This document shows positions 14,601 to 22,332 of a DNA stretch of 23,003 bases, piece after piece. The stretch spans positions 1 through 23,003 of IMG/VR virus record IMGVR_UViG_3300000928_000566; one strand, 5' to 3'. The notes beneath the pieces are model-generated. The model did no database searches and had not been told where the DNA came from. It saw nothing but the letters and a program-made list of their open reading frames with translations. The stretch comes from a virus. Both the position numbers and the translations under genes were made by a program. Every line of letters begins with the position of its first letter. The first letter of the stretch is position 1.

Positions 14601-17546
14601 ATCTTTAATCCACTGATATCCCAATCTTTGTCCAGAAATAGTTAGAGTTTGACCTACTTCATATCCAGAACCATCAAAACTAGGAGAAACTGTGGCAGAA
14701 AAGTTTCCAGAATTTATCGATACATCGAATTTTGCCCCACGACCCTTACCATTCATTACATTCAAATTTAAATAACTATCTGAATTTGCAGCAGTTCCAT
14801 TCAACACAGACAGCTTTCGGACTTGGCCAGAAACAAAAGAACCATCAACGTTTCCGTCTACAGTTTCATCAATCCGTATCGTTAAATCATTAGTACCGTC
14901 GGCACCGCCTAGTTCCGAGCCCAAAACAGTTATGATAGAACCAACTACATAATTGCTTCCCCTATCTTTGCCAAACGGATCAACTGTTTCATAAGAATTA
15001 CCAATCTTGTTTACAGAAAATCTCAAATCAGAACCACCAGATACATCTACAGAATATGTCGGTGAAAAGTAAGAATTTACAGAATCCGGCATCGCCTTAG
15101 CTGGATCCATCAATTGGAATGCAGATATCTGTCCACCTTGTGGGCGGCCGATCGCGGCGAAATCATTAATTCTACCACTATCGTCAACTTCTGTCACCTG
15201 TATCACCAAATCATGTTCTGGAGTACTTCCGCCAATCAAAGTGCCTGGAATTGTAAAAGTATCACCCACTACATATCCTGTAGTTGGGGATGGATTATTA
15301 TTTGAATCTGCATCACTCAAAAGAAGAGAAATAAGTTTTGGATATGTCGCCTGTGTTGTGTCTACATCCCAAACAGCACCAGTGCCATTTTCAGATGTGG
15401 TAGTATATTGTGTATCCTCAATGTCTGTAACAACAACTCCACCAGTTACTGCAGTGATTTTTACAAACACATCGTGAGTAATATCTTCGCCCTGTGGGGC
15501 AAAATTGCTACCCAATATTTTAACAACATCATTGACTGAATACAATTGGGAATTGTCTGTAGATGAAAGACTAATATTGCTAATGATATTATTTGTAATT
15601 ACAACATCAAAATTAGCACCAAATCCCAATCCATTGTTCAACACTGCATCTTGTCTCAGTAGATCTACTGTTGCAGGGAATATGGAAGTAGTATTAGCTG
15701 TGGTATTTACTACTGAAACTCCAGTAATCGCCCCATCCGCATCTACTGATGTAACTGTTAAATCTAAATCTTGTCTAACTCTTGTTTCTGTTGGATCCCC
15801 CTGATTTATATTGACAATATTTCCCAAAGGAAATTCTACAGGCATTAGTGAAGATTTGTGTCTATATGAAAGTGCATTTGCCTTTTTATCTAAAAAATAA
15901 CCCTGATATTGATTATCATTTCTGAATAAGATCTGATCGGTTCCAAGAAATGCTTCATAATCATATAGGATGAAAACATCGTCATATTTTGTGTCTATAT
16001 TTTCTATAGAAACTACAGTGTTTGTTGAATTTGCTGGATATATATCTCCGCTCAAAGAAATATCAAAAACAGTCATAGGATATTCTAGAGACTCAGGGTT
16101 TTGATTAAATATAACTTCATAATTTGTTGTAGTTGAACTTATATCAGCAACTTCGCCAAGACCACCAGAACCCAATGTACCAGTATCTGCAAATTCAATC
16201 TGTTCTCCAGTAATATATCCTTCACCAGCACCAACAATTTCAATTTCTTCTATGTGGCCAGGCGTAGTGTGTTCTATAAGAGCAGAGAACCCTGTGCCAG
16301 AACCGGCAGACGAAATATATGGGGTCAGTCCACGATTTCTTGGATAGTCTGTGCCTGGGCTTGTTATTTCAAATCCAACAACACATTCATATAATTCTTC
16401 TTCATAGCTTGTATTATTTGTTTGAAAAATTTCAATTTTTTCTTTACTAGAGAATTCTCCAATAATATTAGTTATAAAATATTCTCTAACTAGATTATTG
16501 CCCAATTTAAAATCTTTATAGTATTCTACAATACCTTCTGCTTTGGAAGTTTTTCCAACGACTTTATATGGAGTTTCTATTTTTGGATCTGTAGGAGCAC
16601 TTCTAGTATATGGAATTGCTCTAAGACTCTTATTAGAATCCCAAACATTATTGCTCAATTTAAATATATTTGTTTTGGGGTAGTAAATATCAATATCTTC
16701 GTTAAATATAGCACGAAATAAAAACTTAAAAGATGGTTCTGTACCTTTTGATTGGTAGAACTCTTTCATAAACTTTAAAAAATTCTTTTGATTCGTATAG
16801 CTCGTTTTTTTAACTGAGGCATCACTAACAATTTTCTTCACAGCATCTTCGGTGTCTGCAGTAGCAGTTGTTGCCAACAAAGACTGGATATAAAATCTAA
16901 CTTTTATTAAGTCATTACTAGTTGGTTTTTGTGGGTCGCCATTACTGTCTATGAATTTTATTTGATTATTATCTAAAATATAATCTACATTTTCTACTAA
17001 TTCTACATAACTACCTAATGCCCCACCAGACTGCAGTTCTGGATCTGTAAGATGTTCAACGATTGCATCTAAAGTAGTTCCCGTACCTCTAGCAGACCCA
17101 GCCGCATTAGAAAAAACTCTAATATCGACAACAGAACTATCATCATTTGGATTGCCAAGATAATATATAGGACTGAAATAATTTAATTTAAATGTATGGT
17201 TATTTCCATCTGCAAAAAAGTGTTGATCAGAAGTAGTTTCAGTTAAAGATTGAGTATCTGCTTCTAAATTTTCATCTGAAAACTGTAAACCTTTTATTCT
17301 TGTAATATTTGGAAAACTATCGGCAAGTTCACTTTTAAACATCGAAACGAATAAATCAAGAGTTTGATCTAGGTCAGTATAATCTACGATTTTATTAGTA
17401 ACTTGTGATACATTACTCTCTTTAGCCATCCACTCATAATAAAGTTCTAAAAACTTAACAAACTTACCATATTCTTCATCACTAGAAATATAGAAAGGAA
17501 GTTGGTCTCTAATGTAGGCTGATATGTTTTTAATATTTTCTTGCAT
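11688..17546 (-). CDS. Giant baseplate wedge protein in the gp7 position, with beta repeats and a LamG-type lectin domain
   Basis: 1952 residues, nearly twice T4 gp7 (1032). The N-terminus (IRDQLPFYISSDEEYGKFVK, then FLELYYEWM) and residues about 253-289 (FMKEFYQSKGTEPSFKFLFR) have the pattern of the large structural proteins found between gp6 and gp8 in marine T4-like phages. Several repeats carry a Y-x-V-G-D/x-x-x-x-x-x-G-x-x-x-G pattern, seen near residues 672, 757, 866 and 963 (for example GYVVGDTFTIPGTLIGG). Residues about 990-1160 look like a LamG/concanavalin-type domain (FGKWHHIAIHFSN, then TTLYVDGKKED). After it comes a conserved block near 1415-1470 (INDQGFLSDNNRITDSYLWQ and LHPAGMMMFGEY). 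Its role as wedge initiator is inferred from position, since T4 gp7 similarity is not obvious by eye. The ribosome binding site is weak and the start lies 2 bases after gp6, so translation probably depends on coupling. Confidence 0.8.
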   Translation of the reverse strand: MQENIKNISAYIRDQLPFYISSDEEYGKFVKFLELYYEWMAKESNVSQVTNKIVDYTDLDQTLDLFVSMFKSELADSFPNITRIKGLQFSDENLEADTQSLTETTSDQHFFADGNNHTFKLNYFSPIYYLGNPNDDSSVVDIRVFSNAAGSARGTGTTLDAIVEHLTDPELQSGGALGSYVELVENVDYILDNNQIKFIDSNGDPQKPTSNDLIKVRFYIQSLLATTATADTEDAVKKIVSDASVKKTSYTNQKNFLKFMKEFYQSKGTEPSFKFLFRAIFNEDIDIYYPKTNIFKLSNNVWDSNKSLRAIPYTRSAPTDPKIETPYKVVGKTSKAEGIVEYYKDFKLGNNLVREYFITNIIGEFSSKEKIEIFQTNNTSYEEELYECVVGFEITSPGTDYPRNRGLTPYISSAGSGTGFSALIEHTTPGHIEEIEIVGAGEGYITGEQIEFADTGTLGSGGLGEVADISSTTTNYEVIFNQNPESLEYPMTVFDISLSGDIYPANSTNTVVSIENIDTKYDDVFILYDYEAFLGTDQILFRNDNQYQGYFLDKKANALSYRHKSSLMPVEFPLGNIVNINQGDPTETRVRQDLDLTVTSVDADGAITGVSVVNTTANTTSIFPATVDLLRQDAVLNNGLGFGANFDVVITNNIISNISLSSTDNSQLYSVNDVVKILGSNFAPQGEDITHDVFVKITAVTGGVVVTDIEDTQYTTTSENGTGAVWDVDTTQATYPKLISLLLSDADSNNNPSPTTGYVVGDTFTIPGTLIGGSTPEHDLVIQVTEVDDSGRINDFAAIGRPQGGQISAFQLMDPAKAMPDSVNSYFSPTYSVDVSGGSDLRFSVNKIGNSYETVDPFGKDRGSNYVVGSIITVLGSELGGADGTNDLTIRIDETVDGNVDGSFVSGQVRKLSVLNGTAANSDSYLNLNVMNGKGRGAKFDVSINSGNFSATVSPSFDGSGYEVGQTLTISGQRLGYQWIKDNFVAGLSKVGDNALFTNFGYTRTNDIDAVLDEKLTSGELTLDFWYFRKSISVTDLSSPGGTLFSFNVENTGEQKSILWQRPDGTLLLEDGGGNQLTSAQLEFGKWHHIAIHFSNASTTLYVDGKKEDTISSVNMLQYSSGTNFYVGARQEVSADYIMFDYTLGFFGSMRFTSGQRYEEQPINVDGDILVEDRGTENPISGNGLNPIHVNPVPSYRTIRNSTQQQNTFTADQGQTIFALEYDASLQVNILVNDVSNTNFTATDGEQIIFNSGLSEGDIVKVSSYSNIEDDVEYIIYDNTNAAAGNKISLRHADATGIYSTYNLPDGHSLRVKYSARPPAGVSGTRLISKGANYIRQPYGYVRNKTLSYSSQGDGAFFKGMGSSIGGISKVKIFESDIQDEYDGFGVGYDTAPTIDLSSIGNGDAQVTVKTGPLCVREGAYINDQGFLSDNNRITDSYLWQDYSYVIKVGRYIDEWRKIVKKVLHPAGMMMFGEYSITTTAGLRRTTNSAWSQLIYEIIKNINLKVKNMDGLGRWTYGHSDVQDTNNLNSHGIRVTYDNRQPTIDSMIDGLYAGVGTGEISDDTIGAASVDTGSGRYALLDSSNADALDWNLVEKIALNYKDAFGTDNANYYESEIIGNNFTVYDTSDANITSNEWLNTRPWGKYEVTSVEFDDDAEDRYAILSVKYLRHYKTMPNLSPENRVEFRWDNIFRGNVDRQPNHWIGSTADGANPRDEKMIINISGRYNNNKEGDVPTLHTTYRSLERFKFYFTASFPWQNLSPYLFSPQAEMYTSPWLNRRKLIQGTTLTHVARRPTQYNMWYFLPVEVDGDDEWIANTDGTDHKWTNTRIAEITEKSDRKYRAVLDAHVDLNPVYLVMSEEEPNSSTRKRMGPTNLSVERAKFNEKVQMLDYNVDRIDFDENELYLNTFGKYAVPGGLHDKSNFASESNIVTYNSSPSSIEELNIIISSTLVD

Positions 17547-17548
17547 TT

Positions 17549-19588
17549 TTAGTAACCACTACCACTGCTAGAGCTTGATCCGCCTGAACCAGCAGATGTT
17601 TGAGAACTATCTCCATATACTCTAGTTATTGAACCACTACTTCCGCTAGATATAGAAGCAGAGTTTGTATTGTAAGAAGTCGAAACATTTCTAGAAACCA
17701 CGACCCTCTGCGTTGAGATATCATAGTTTTCATTAAATTCGTCCGTATCTTCAATAAGATTAACTTCCAACTCATCCATATCAATATAAATTATTTGATT
17801 TCTAACAGGAAAAATATCATTTGATGCTGGAGTACATGCAATTCCTATCATATCACCACCCAATACTCCTGTAACATTTAAGTCTGGAATATCAACCAGA
17901 CCTGTTGTATAATTTACAGTACCAATAGGATTTAATGTATAAATTCTTGTTCCAAAATTATTGATATTATACATTCTGATGCTTCCGAGCCCATTATCGT
18001 CTATATAAAATGGAAGTTCGTTTCCAGAAATATAAAATGCGTTTGAGTATATGGAATTTGGAGAAATATTATTACTAAAATTAAAAGAATATTTGCTTGA
18101 TGTATTTACTGTTGCGGATTGTTCATTTATCATTATAATTGTAGTTAAGTTATTGGTAATACTTTCATCTGTTTGGTCAATCTTAGCAAGAAATTGAGAA
18201 TACCTAAAATAACTGTTAAAATCATTCAAGAATTTACTATTATAATCTATGATAGAATTTTTGACAGCAGCTGTCAGATCTGCAGTTTCTAATAAGGTAG
18301 ATTCGTTATCATATTTCACTTGAGTATTGATTTTTAATTTAATAAAATCTGGATCAACAATATCTGGAGTAAGTCCTAAAACAGAATAATTTTTAACTAA
18401 AGAATTCTTTACAGAAACTTTTTCTTGCTCAGACAAATATAATCCACTATTTGGTTTAATAGAAATAAATATTCTACCATATTGTGGAGGGTCATTATCT
18501 TCACCACCCCAAACATTCATTGAAGCTGTTTGTGGATAAATTTTTGGAATAATTGTCATATAATCTCTAGAAGTTACTGCACGATTTTGTCCTTCAAAAG
18601 TTCTTGGAGCATAAAATTTAATCGATTCTATACTCTCTTTATCAGAACCACCATAAGTTCTACCAATTATAGATAAATTGTTTGGGAAAACAGTAGGAGT
18701 TGCTGCCCGTATATTATCGGGAACATCTTTTCCCAACATTGTCATTTGGCCAGTAAGTCCATTTACTGCTGCGCCGGCAGAAGTAACATATCTAATAGTA
18801 AGTTCATTTCCAGATACCAAATTTTTTCCAAGAACTCCATCTCCAAACAAAACCTCATAATTTCCATCAGCAGATTCTTGTAAAAAATATCTAGTGGAAA
18901 CATCAGTCAATGCCATCGTATCGGTGTTTAATGTATACTCTTCTATGAAATCACTAAATTTATTTTCTTTAACAAAAACTTTCAACGTAGAAGTATCGAC
19001 ATTTGGGTTTGATATCAAAAATCTTTGATTTACATCAGAAGTGTCCACGATATAACTTTCAGTTACTAAACTACCTTGGATTACTTCAAGGTCAAATATT
19101 TCGTAAATATGTCTAAACTGGCCATTGCCAATATCAATTGGATCTTGTGAACGATTGACTACTCTCGAAACTGATGGTACAAATCTATAGTCAACTCCGT
19201 CAACTGATAACTTAAATACAAAATTACTATCAATTTTAATATTTGCAAACTTAGTATTTGATTTATCTCCAATTCTATTCTCGATCATAAAAACTGATGA
19301 TAATGTTGCCTTTGCAGATCTTGTAGAGGTTGGAGTATATCCAAGCAATTTTGCTTTGGATACCACGTTGTCTCTAATTCTGGCGGTGTCTAAAAACATT
19401 TCATTTGCCATCATGTTCAAATAGAATGAGTTATAATATGTGTTATATCCCAAGATATCAGTAAGAGTATCTAGTGCAGAACCTTCAAAGTTATAATCTC
19501 TAAAAGTTTCATCCGATTTCATATAGTCTTTTATAGAGGACTTTATAGCCTCAAAATCTAATTCAGATATATTAATGTTTTTTGCCAT
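17549..19588 (-). CDS. 6: Baseplate wedge protein gp6 (baseplate J-like)
   Basis: 679 residues, close to the 660 of T4 gp6. The N-terminal part has the typical gp6 pattern: DYNFEGSALDTLTDILGYNT, followed by YNSFYLNMMANEMFLDTAR and AKLLGYTP. The middle contains the J-like core signature near residues 335-360 (NRAVTSRDYMTIIPKIYP, then VWGGEDNDPPQYGRIFISIKP). gp6 dimers form the continuous inner ring of the baseplate and change shape when the sheath contracts. The last 35 or so residues are almost entirely Ser and Gly, a likely flexible tail not present in T4 gp6. The ATG directly follows the gp25 stop, and AAAGAG lies about 10 bases upstream. Only 2 bases separate its stop from the next start. 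The identification rests on clear family motifs and gene order. Confidence 0.95.
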   Translation of the reverse strand: MAKNINISELDFEAIKSSIKDYMKSDETFRDYNFEGSALDTLTDILGYNTYYNSFYLNMMANEMFLDTARIRDNVVSKAKLLGYTPTSTRSAKATLSSVFMIENRIGDKSNTKFANIKIDSNFVFKLSVDGVDYRFVPSVSRVVNRSQDPIDIGNGQFRHIYEIFDLEVIQGSLVTESYIVDTSDVNQRFLISNPNVDTSTLKVFVKENKFSDFIEEYTLNTDTMALTDVSTRYFLQESADGNYEVLFGDGVLGKNLVSGNELTIRYVTSAGAAVNGLTGQMTMLGKDVPDNIRAATPTVFPNNLSIIGRTYGGSDKESIESIKFYAPRTFEGQNRAVTSRDYMTIIPKIYPQTASMNVWGGEDNDPPQYGRIFISIKPNSGLYLSEQEKVSVKNSLVKNYSVLGLTPDIVDPDFIKLKINTQVKYDNESTLLETADLTAAVKNSIIDYNSKFLNDFNSYFRYSQFLAKIDQTDESITNNLTTIIMINEQSATVNTSSKYSFNFSNNISPNSIYSNAFYISGNELPFYIDDNGLGSIRMYNINNFGTRIYTLNPIGTVNYTTGLVDIPDLNVTGVLGGDMIGIACTPASNDIFPVRNQIIYIDMDELEVNLIEDTDEFNENYDISTQRVVVSRNVSTSYNTNSASISSGSSGSITRVYGDSSQTSAGSGGSSSSSGSGY

Positions 19589-20047
19589 CTATCTTACTCT
19601 TTTTACTTTTAAAGTATAGTCAAATACTTCTGTTGCCGGTGGTACTTTATATTTAATTTCAATATTCAACTGATTATTATCAGTTGCCCTAGTCACAGAA
19701 CCTTTTCCATATCTATTTTCCCCATCACCAACAAATTGAACGTCTGTCACTACAACTCTAGGCTCATATTCTGCTATAGTCAATCTTATAGTTTCTTTTA
19801 TATTTATTTCGTCTGGAATGGACATATATTCAATATCTGATATCAATTCAAAAAGATTTCCATACATATTACCACCAAAATTTTGAAAGAAAGGTTTTTC
19901 ACCTTTATTGGTAAGTAAAATATTCACAAGACTCTGTTCAATTGCAGGGAATTTATTTTGCTCGGGAATATCTTTTTTAATCTTTATATCTCCAGAAGAC
20001 ATTCTGGTAAATTTTAAATCAAAATCTTTATTAGTTACTAGTGTCAT
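19589..20047 (-). CDS. 25: Baseplate wedge / sheath-initiator protein gp25 (GPW/gp25 family)
   Basis: 152 residues, compared with 132 in T4. The family core is clear: the AIEQSLVNILLTNKGEKPF segment (residues 35-53), then FGGNMYGNLFE (57-67) and the conserved EPR at 95-97, followed by VVVTDVQF. gp25 proteins resemble lysozyme in fold but are structural. They join the inner wedge ring to the first sheath ring and help start sheath polymerisation. The gene sits between gp5 and gp6, the order usual in marine T4-like phages. Its TAG stop is followed immediately by the gp6 ATG with no spacer. The C-terminal extension after residue 105 (VGDGENRYGKG and on) is rich in basic residues and somewhat longer than in T4. 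Confidence 0.95.
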   Translation of the reverse strand: MTLVTNKDFDLKFTRMSSGDIKIKKDIPEQNKFPAIEQSLVNILLTNKGEKPFFQNFGGNMYGNLFELISDIEYMSIPDEINIKETIRLTIAEYEPRVVVTDVQFVGDGENRYGKGSVTRATDNNQLNIEIKYKVPPATEVFDYTLKVKRVR

Positions 20048-20050
20048 TTT

Positions 20051-20057
20051 TCTTCCT
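20051..20057 (-). promoter_or_regulatory. Ribosome binding site of the gp25 gene
   Basis: AGGAAGA on the minus strand lies 3 bases before the gp25 ATG and overlaps the TAG stop codon of the gp5 gene. Only 8 bases separate the two genes, so ribosomes ending gp5 translation would sit on this site. This supports the ATG at 20047 and suggests translational coupling. Confidence 0.6.
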
Positions 20058-22332
20058 ATGGATTTAAATCAATTTTCGGGGCTTTAATCGTAGTATTCCC
20101 ACCAGATTCGGTATCTAGAGTTTTTCCTATTTTTGCGTCCACTGCACCAGTAACATTAATATTGACATCTTTATCTACAACAATATTTAGGTTTCCTTTT
20201 ACATAAATATTATTATCACCAAAAACAATTTCATAATTGTCTTTTACTATCTTAGTGACCATGCTGCCATCTGGATGCATTTCTTGGAAAGTTCCCGATT
20301 TATGCATTACATTAATTCTTTCAGCCCCAGGCGTATCATCAAACTCTTGGACATGTCCAGACTCTGTAAATAATACTTTATTGTGGGGATATTTCGCCGC
20401 GTATGGATTTTCTGGTTCTTCGAATAGGTCAGTTGTGTCTCTAGTCTTTTCTTTTTGTTGTACTGAATATGGTTTATCCTCAGAGGCGACTCCAGACGCT
20501 CCAGAGCCCTTTGCGTTTGTGGTGTAACCATCTGTAGTGGTCGCAGCTGCTGCCTCTGCAGCATCCTTCTGTGCATTCACAGAAGACTCTTGAACACTAT
20601 CGGGTGCAATTTCCCACAACACCGTACCATCTGTCAAATTAGAAGTTCTGGGGCCGCCATCAGTTCCAGAAGTTCCTGCTTTTTTTGCAATATAAACTTT
20701 TTGTTCTATAAAAGTAGATTCTCCAGCACCTTTAAGAAGTCTATTGGCGTTTACTTCATGTCCAGCCATTTGATTATTTACTTTATCTCTGACTGTTCCA
20801 GCAGCACCACCATTATTTGCATCAGTTCTACCATAATACTTTTCACCAACACCGCCAGCGTTGATTGCAGAATAAACTTCCAATCTTCCCATGCCAGATC
20901 TAACACCAGCACCTTTGAGATATTTTACAACAGCACCATTAGGCCCAAGTTGGGAATCTAATGCAGTTTGTTCTGTTGAAAAATTTGCTCCATATTGTCT
21001 GGCTTGTGGTTCTCCAAATTGTATCAGTCCTCTATGCTGCCCCCATTGAGTAGTCGGGCCTTTCTTACGTGGATCGAAAGTACCACCTGTTTCATATGAT
21101 ATCACTGTTGCTAAATCTGTTGCAGATATACCCAGAGAAGCAGCAGAAGAAATAATACCAGTTTTCAATGTGAAGGGCGGCCCTCCAACTGAGTTTTGTC
21201 CTTCCGGCAACTTTGGGCCCTTAACCAAGTCTCCAACTGCATATGGTGTTTTTTCGTTCCAATCGCTAACATCTAATGTGGGTTTGGGTTGTGTTTTTGC
21301 GCCAGTTCCAGATGGAGTTGAATATGTAGAACCAGTAATTGGTGCTGAGTTACCAACAATTGCACTTTGATTTCCACTTGCATCTGGAACAATACCATTA
21401 CGCTTTAGACGAACTGTTCCACGCTCTCCACTTGCCATACTGAAATGCATCGTATCTTTTTTAGAGCTCCAGTCACCACCCCAACCCAGACCATATTTCT
21501 TAGCGATTGCAGATGTGTTTGATGGCATGTCAGTGATAAACCTATCACTATAAGGATTTTCCGCTGGATTAATATCTATTGACGCACCAGATGCATGATA
21601 ACTCCATTTACCATTTCCAGCTGCAGATTTTCTATAAACATAACCACCAATACTGTAGATAGTATATCCATTAGGATGATTTGGAGAAGGTGTCTTTTCT
21701 AATTCATTAATGAATCCTTGAAAATTGTCCTTGAATACTGTAGCAACCCATGCACTCTTACCATTCTTAGTTGTAACTTTAGATATACGTTTTCTGTTCT
21801 CTTCGTCTGAAGATGTTCCAGATTGATCTACATCTTCGCTGTAATGCTTACCATGTCCACCATCATCAGGCCCAGAAGAATCTACGGCAGTTCCAGAAGA
21901 ACCAGTATCTGGAGGAACGCCTTGAGCAAGTCTGTTAACATCTGTCTCATTAGTTGTAGATGCGCCAGGAACTCTTTCTTCAGTAGACGGATATGAACCA
22001 TCCTCTGCTCCTGTAGATGTTTCATTTGGTCGTCCATAGACTGTTCCCCAAATGATAGGGTCTTGGCCGGATTGTCCATCTCTAAAGAACCCCATAACCC
22101 ATGCGCCAGGCAATGCACCAGTTGGAGATTGTCCTACACCAGCAATCGCTGCAGATGTGATAGGCATTATCGGGGAGGCCCAAGGAAGTTTTGTTGTTGG
22201 TAGTAATGACTTGTCTTCATTATGAAATCCAAAGATTCTAACTCTAACTCTACCTAATGCTTCGGGGTCGTTTACATCTTCGACAATTCCTTGCCACCAA
22301 ACTAAACCTTCTTTACCACTGAAAAAATCCAT
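20056..22332 (-). CDS. 5: Baseplate hub / cell-puncturing protein gp5, with M15 peptidase and transglycosylase-like domains
   Basis: 758 residues. Residues about 1-110 are the gp5 OB-fold (VWWQGIVEDVNDPEALGRVR, later GQDPIIWGTVYGRP), which docks on gp27. Residues about 180-300 look like a D-Ala/L-Ala-D-Glu-type M15 zinc peptidase: H246-x6-D253 (HASGASID) and D293-x-x-H296 (DTMH) match the zinc ligands and catalytic acid of phage endolysins of this family. Residues about 385-530 resemble a lytic transglycosylase, with predicted catalytic E414 in ISYETGG and GLIQF near 434. This second domain is flanked by two halves of a chitin-binding-like module: PYAVGDLVKG near 362 and KVYIAKKAGTSGT near 544, the latter continuing to LTDGTVLW. 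Residues about 645-758 are the beta-helix needle (NIYVKGNLNIVVDKDVNINV). T4 gp5 (575 aa) has instead one T4-lysozyme-type domain. Enzyme activities are inferred from motifs. The start overlaps the upstream stop. Confidence 0.93.
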   Translation of the reverse strand: MDFFSGKEGLVWWQGIVEDVNDPEALGRVRVRIFGFHNEDKSLLPTTKLPWASPIMPITSAAIAGVGQSPTGALPGAWVMGFFRDGQSGQDPIIWGTVYGRPNETSTGAEDGSYPSTEERVPGASTTNETDVNRLAQGVPPDTGSSGTAVDSSGPDDGGHGKHYSEDVDQSGTSSDEENRKRISKVTTKNGKSAWVATVFKDNFQGFINELEKTPSPNHPNGYTIYSIGGYVYRKSAAGNGKWSYHASGASIDINPAENPYSDRFITDMPSNTSAIAKKYGLGWGGDWSSKKDTMHFSMASGERGTVRLKRNGIVPDASGNQSAIVGNSAPITGSTYSTPSGTGAKTQPKPTLDVSDWNEKTPYAVGDLVKGPKLPEGQNSVGGPPFTLKTGIISSAASLGISATDLATVISYETGGTFDPRKKGPTTQWGQHRGLIQFGEPQARQYGANFSTEQTALDSQLGPNGAVVKYLKGAGVRSGMGRLEVYSAINAGGVGEKYYGRTDANNGGAAGTVRDKVNNQMAGHEVNANRLLKGAGESTFIEQKVYIAKKAGTSGTDGGPRTSNLTDGTVLWEIAPDSVQESSVNAQKDAAEAAAATTTDGYTTNAKGSGASGVASEDKPYSVQQKEKTRDTTDLFEEPENPYAAKYPHNKVLFTESGHVQEFDDTPGAERINVMHKSGTFQEMHPDGSMVTKIVKDNYEIVFGDNNIYVKGNLNIVVDKDVNINVTGAVDAKIGKTLDTESGGNTTIKAPKIDLNP

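Noticed and set aside
20307-20576. Minus-strand 89-codon frame within the gp5 gene
   Set aside because: It overlaps gp5 in another frame, across its linker and the start of its needle, has biased composition (Gln/Arg) and no start signal; it is a shadow frame.
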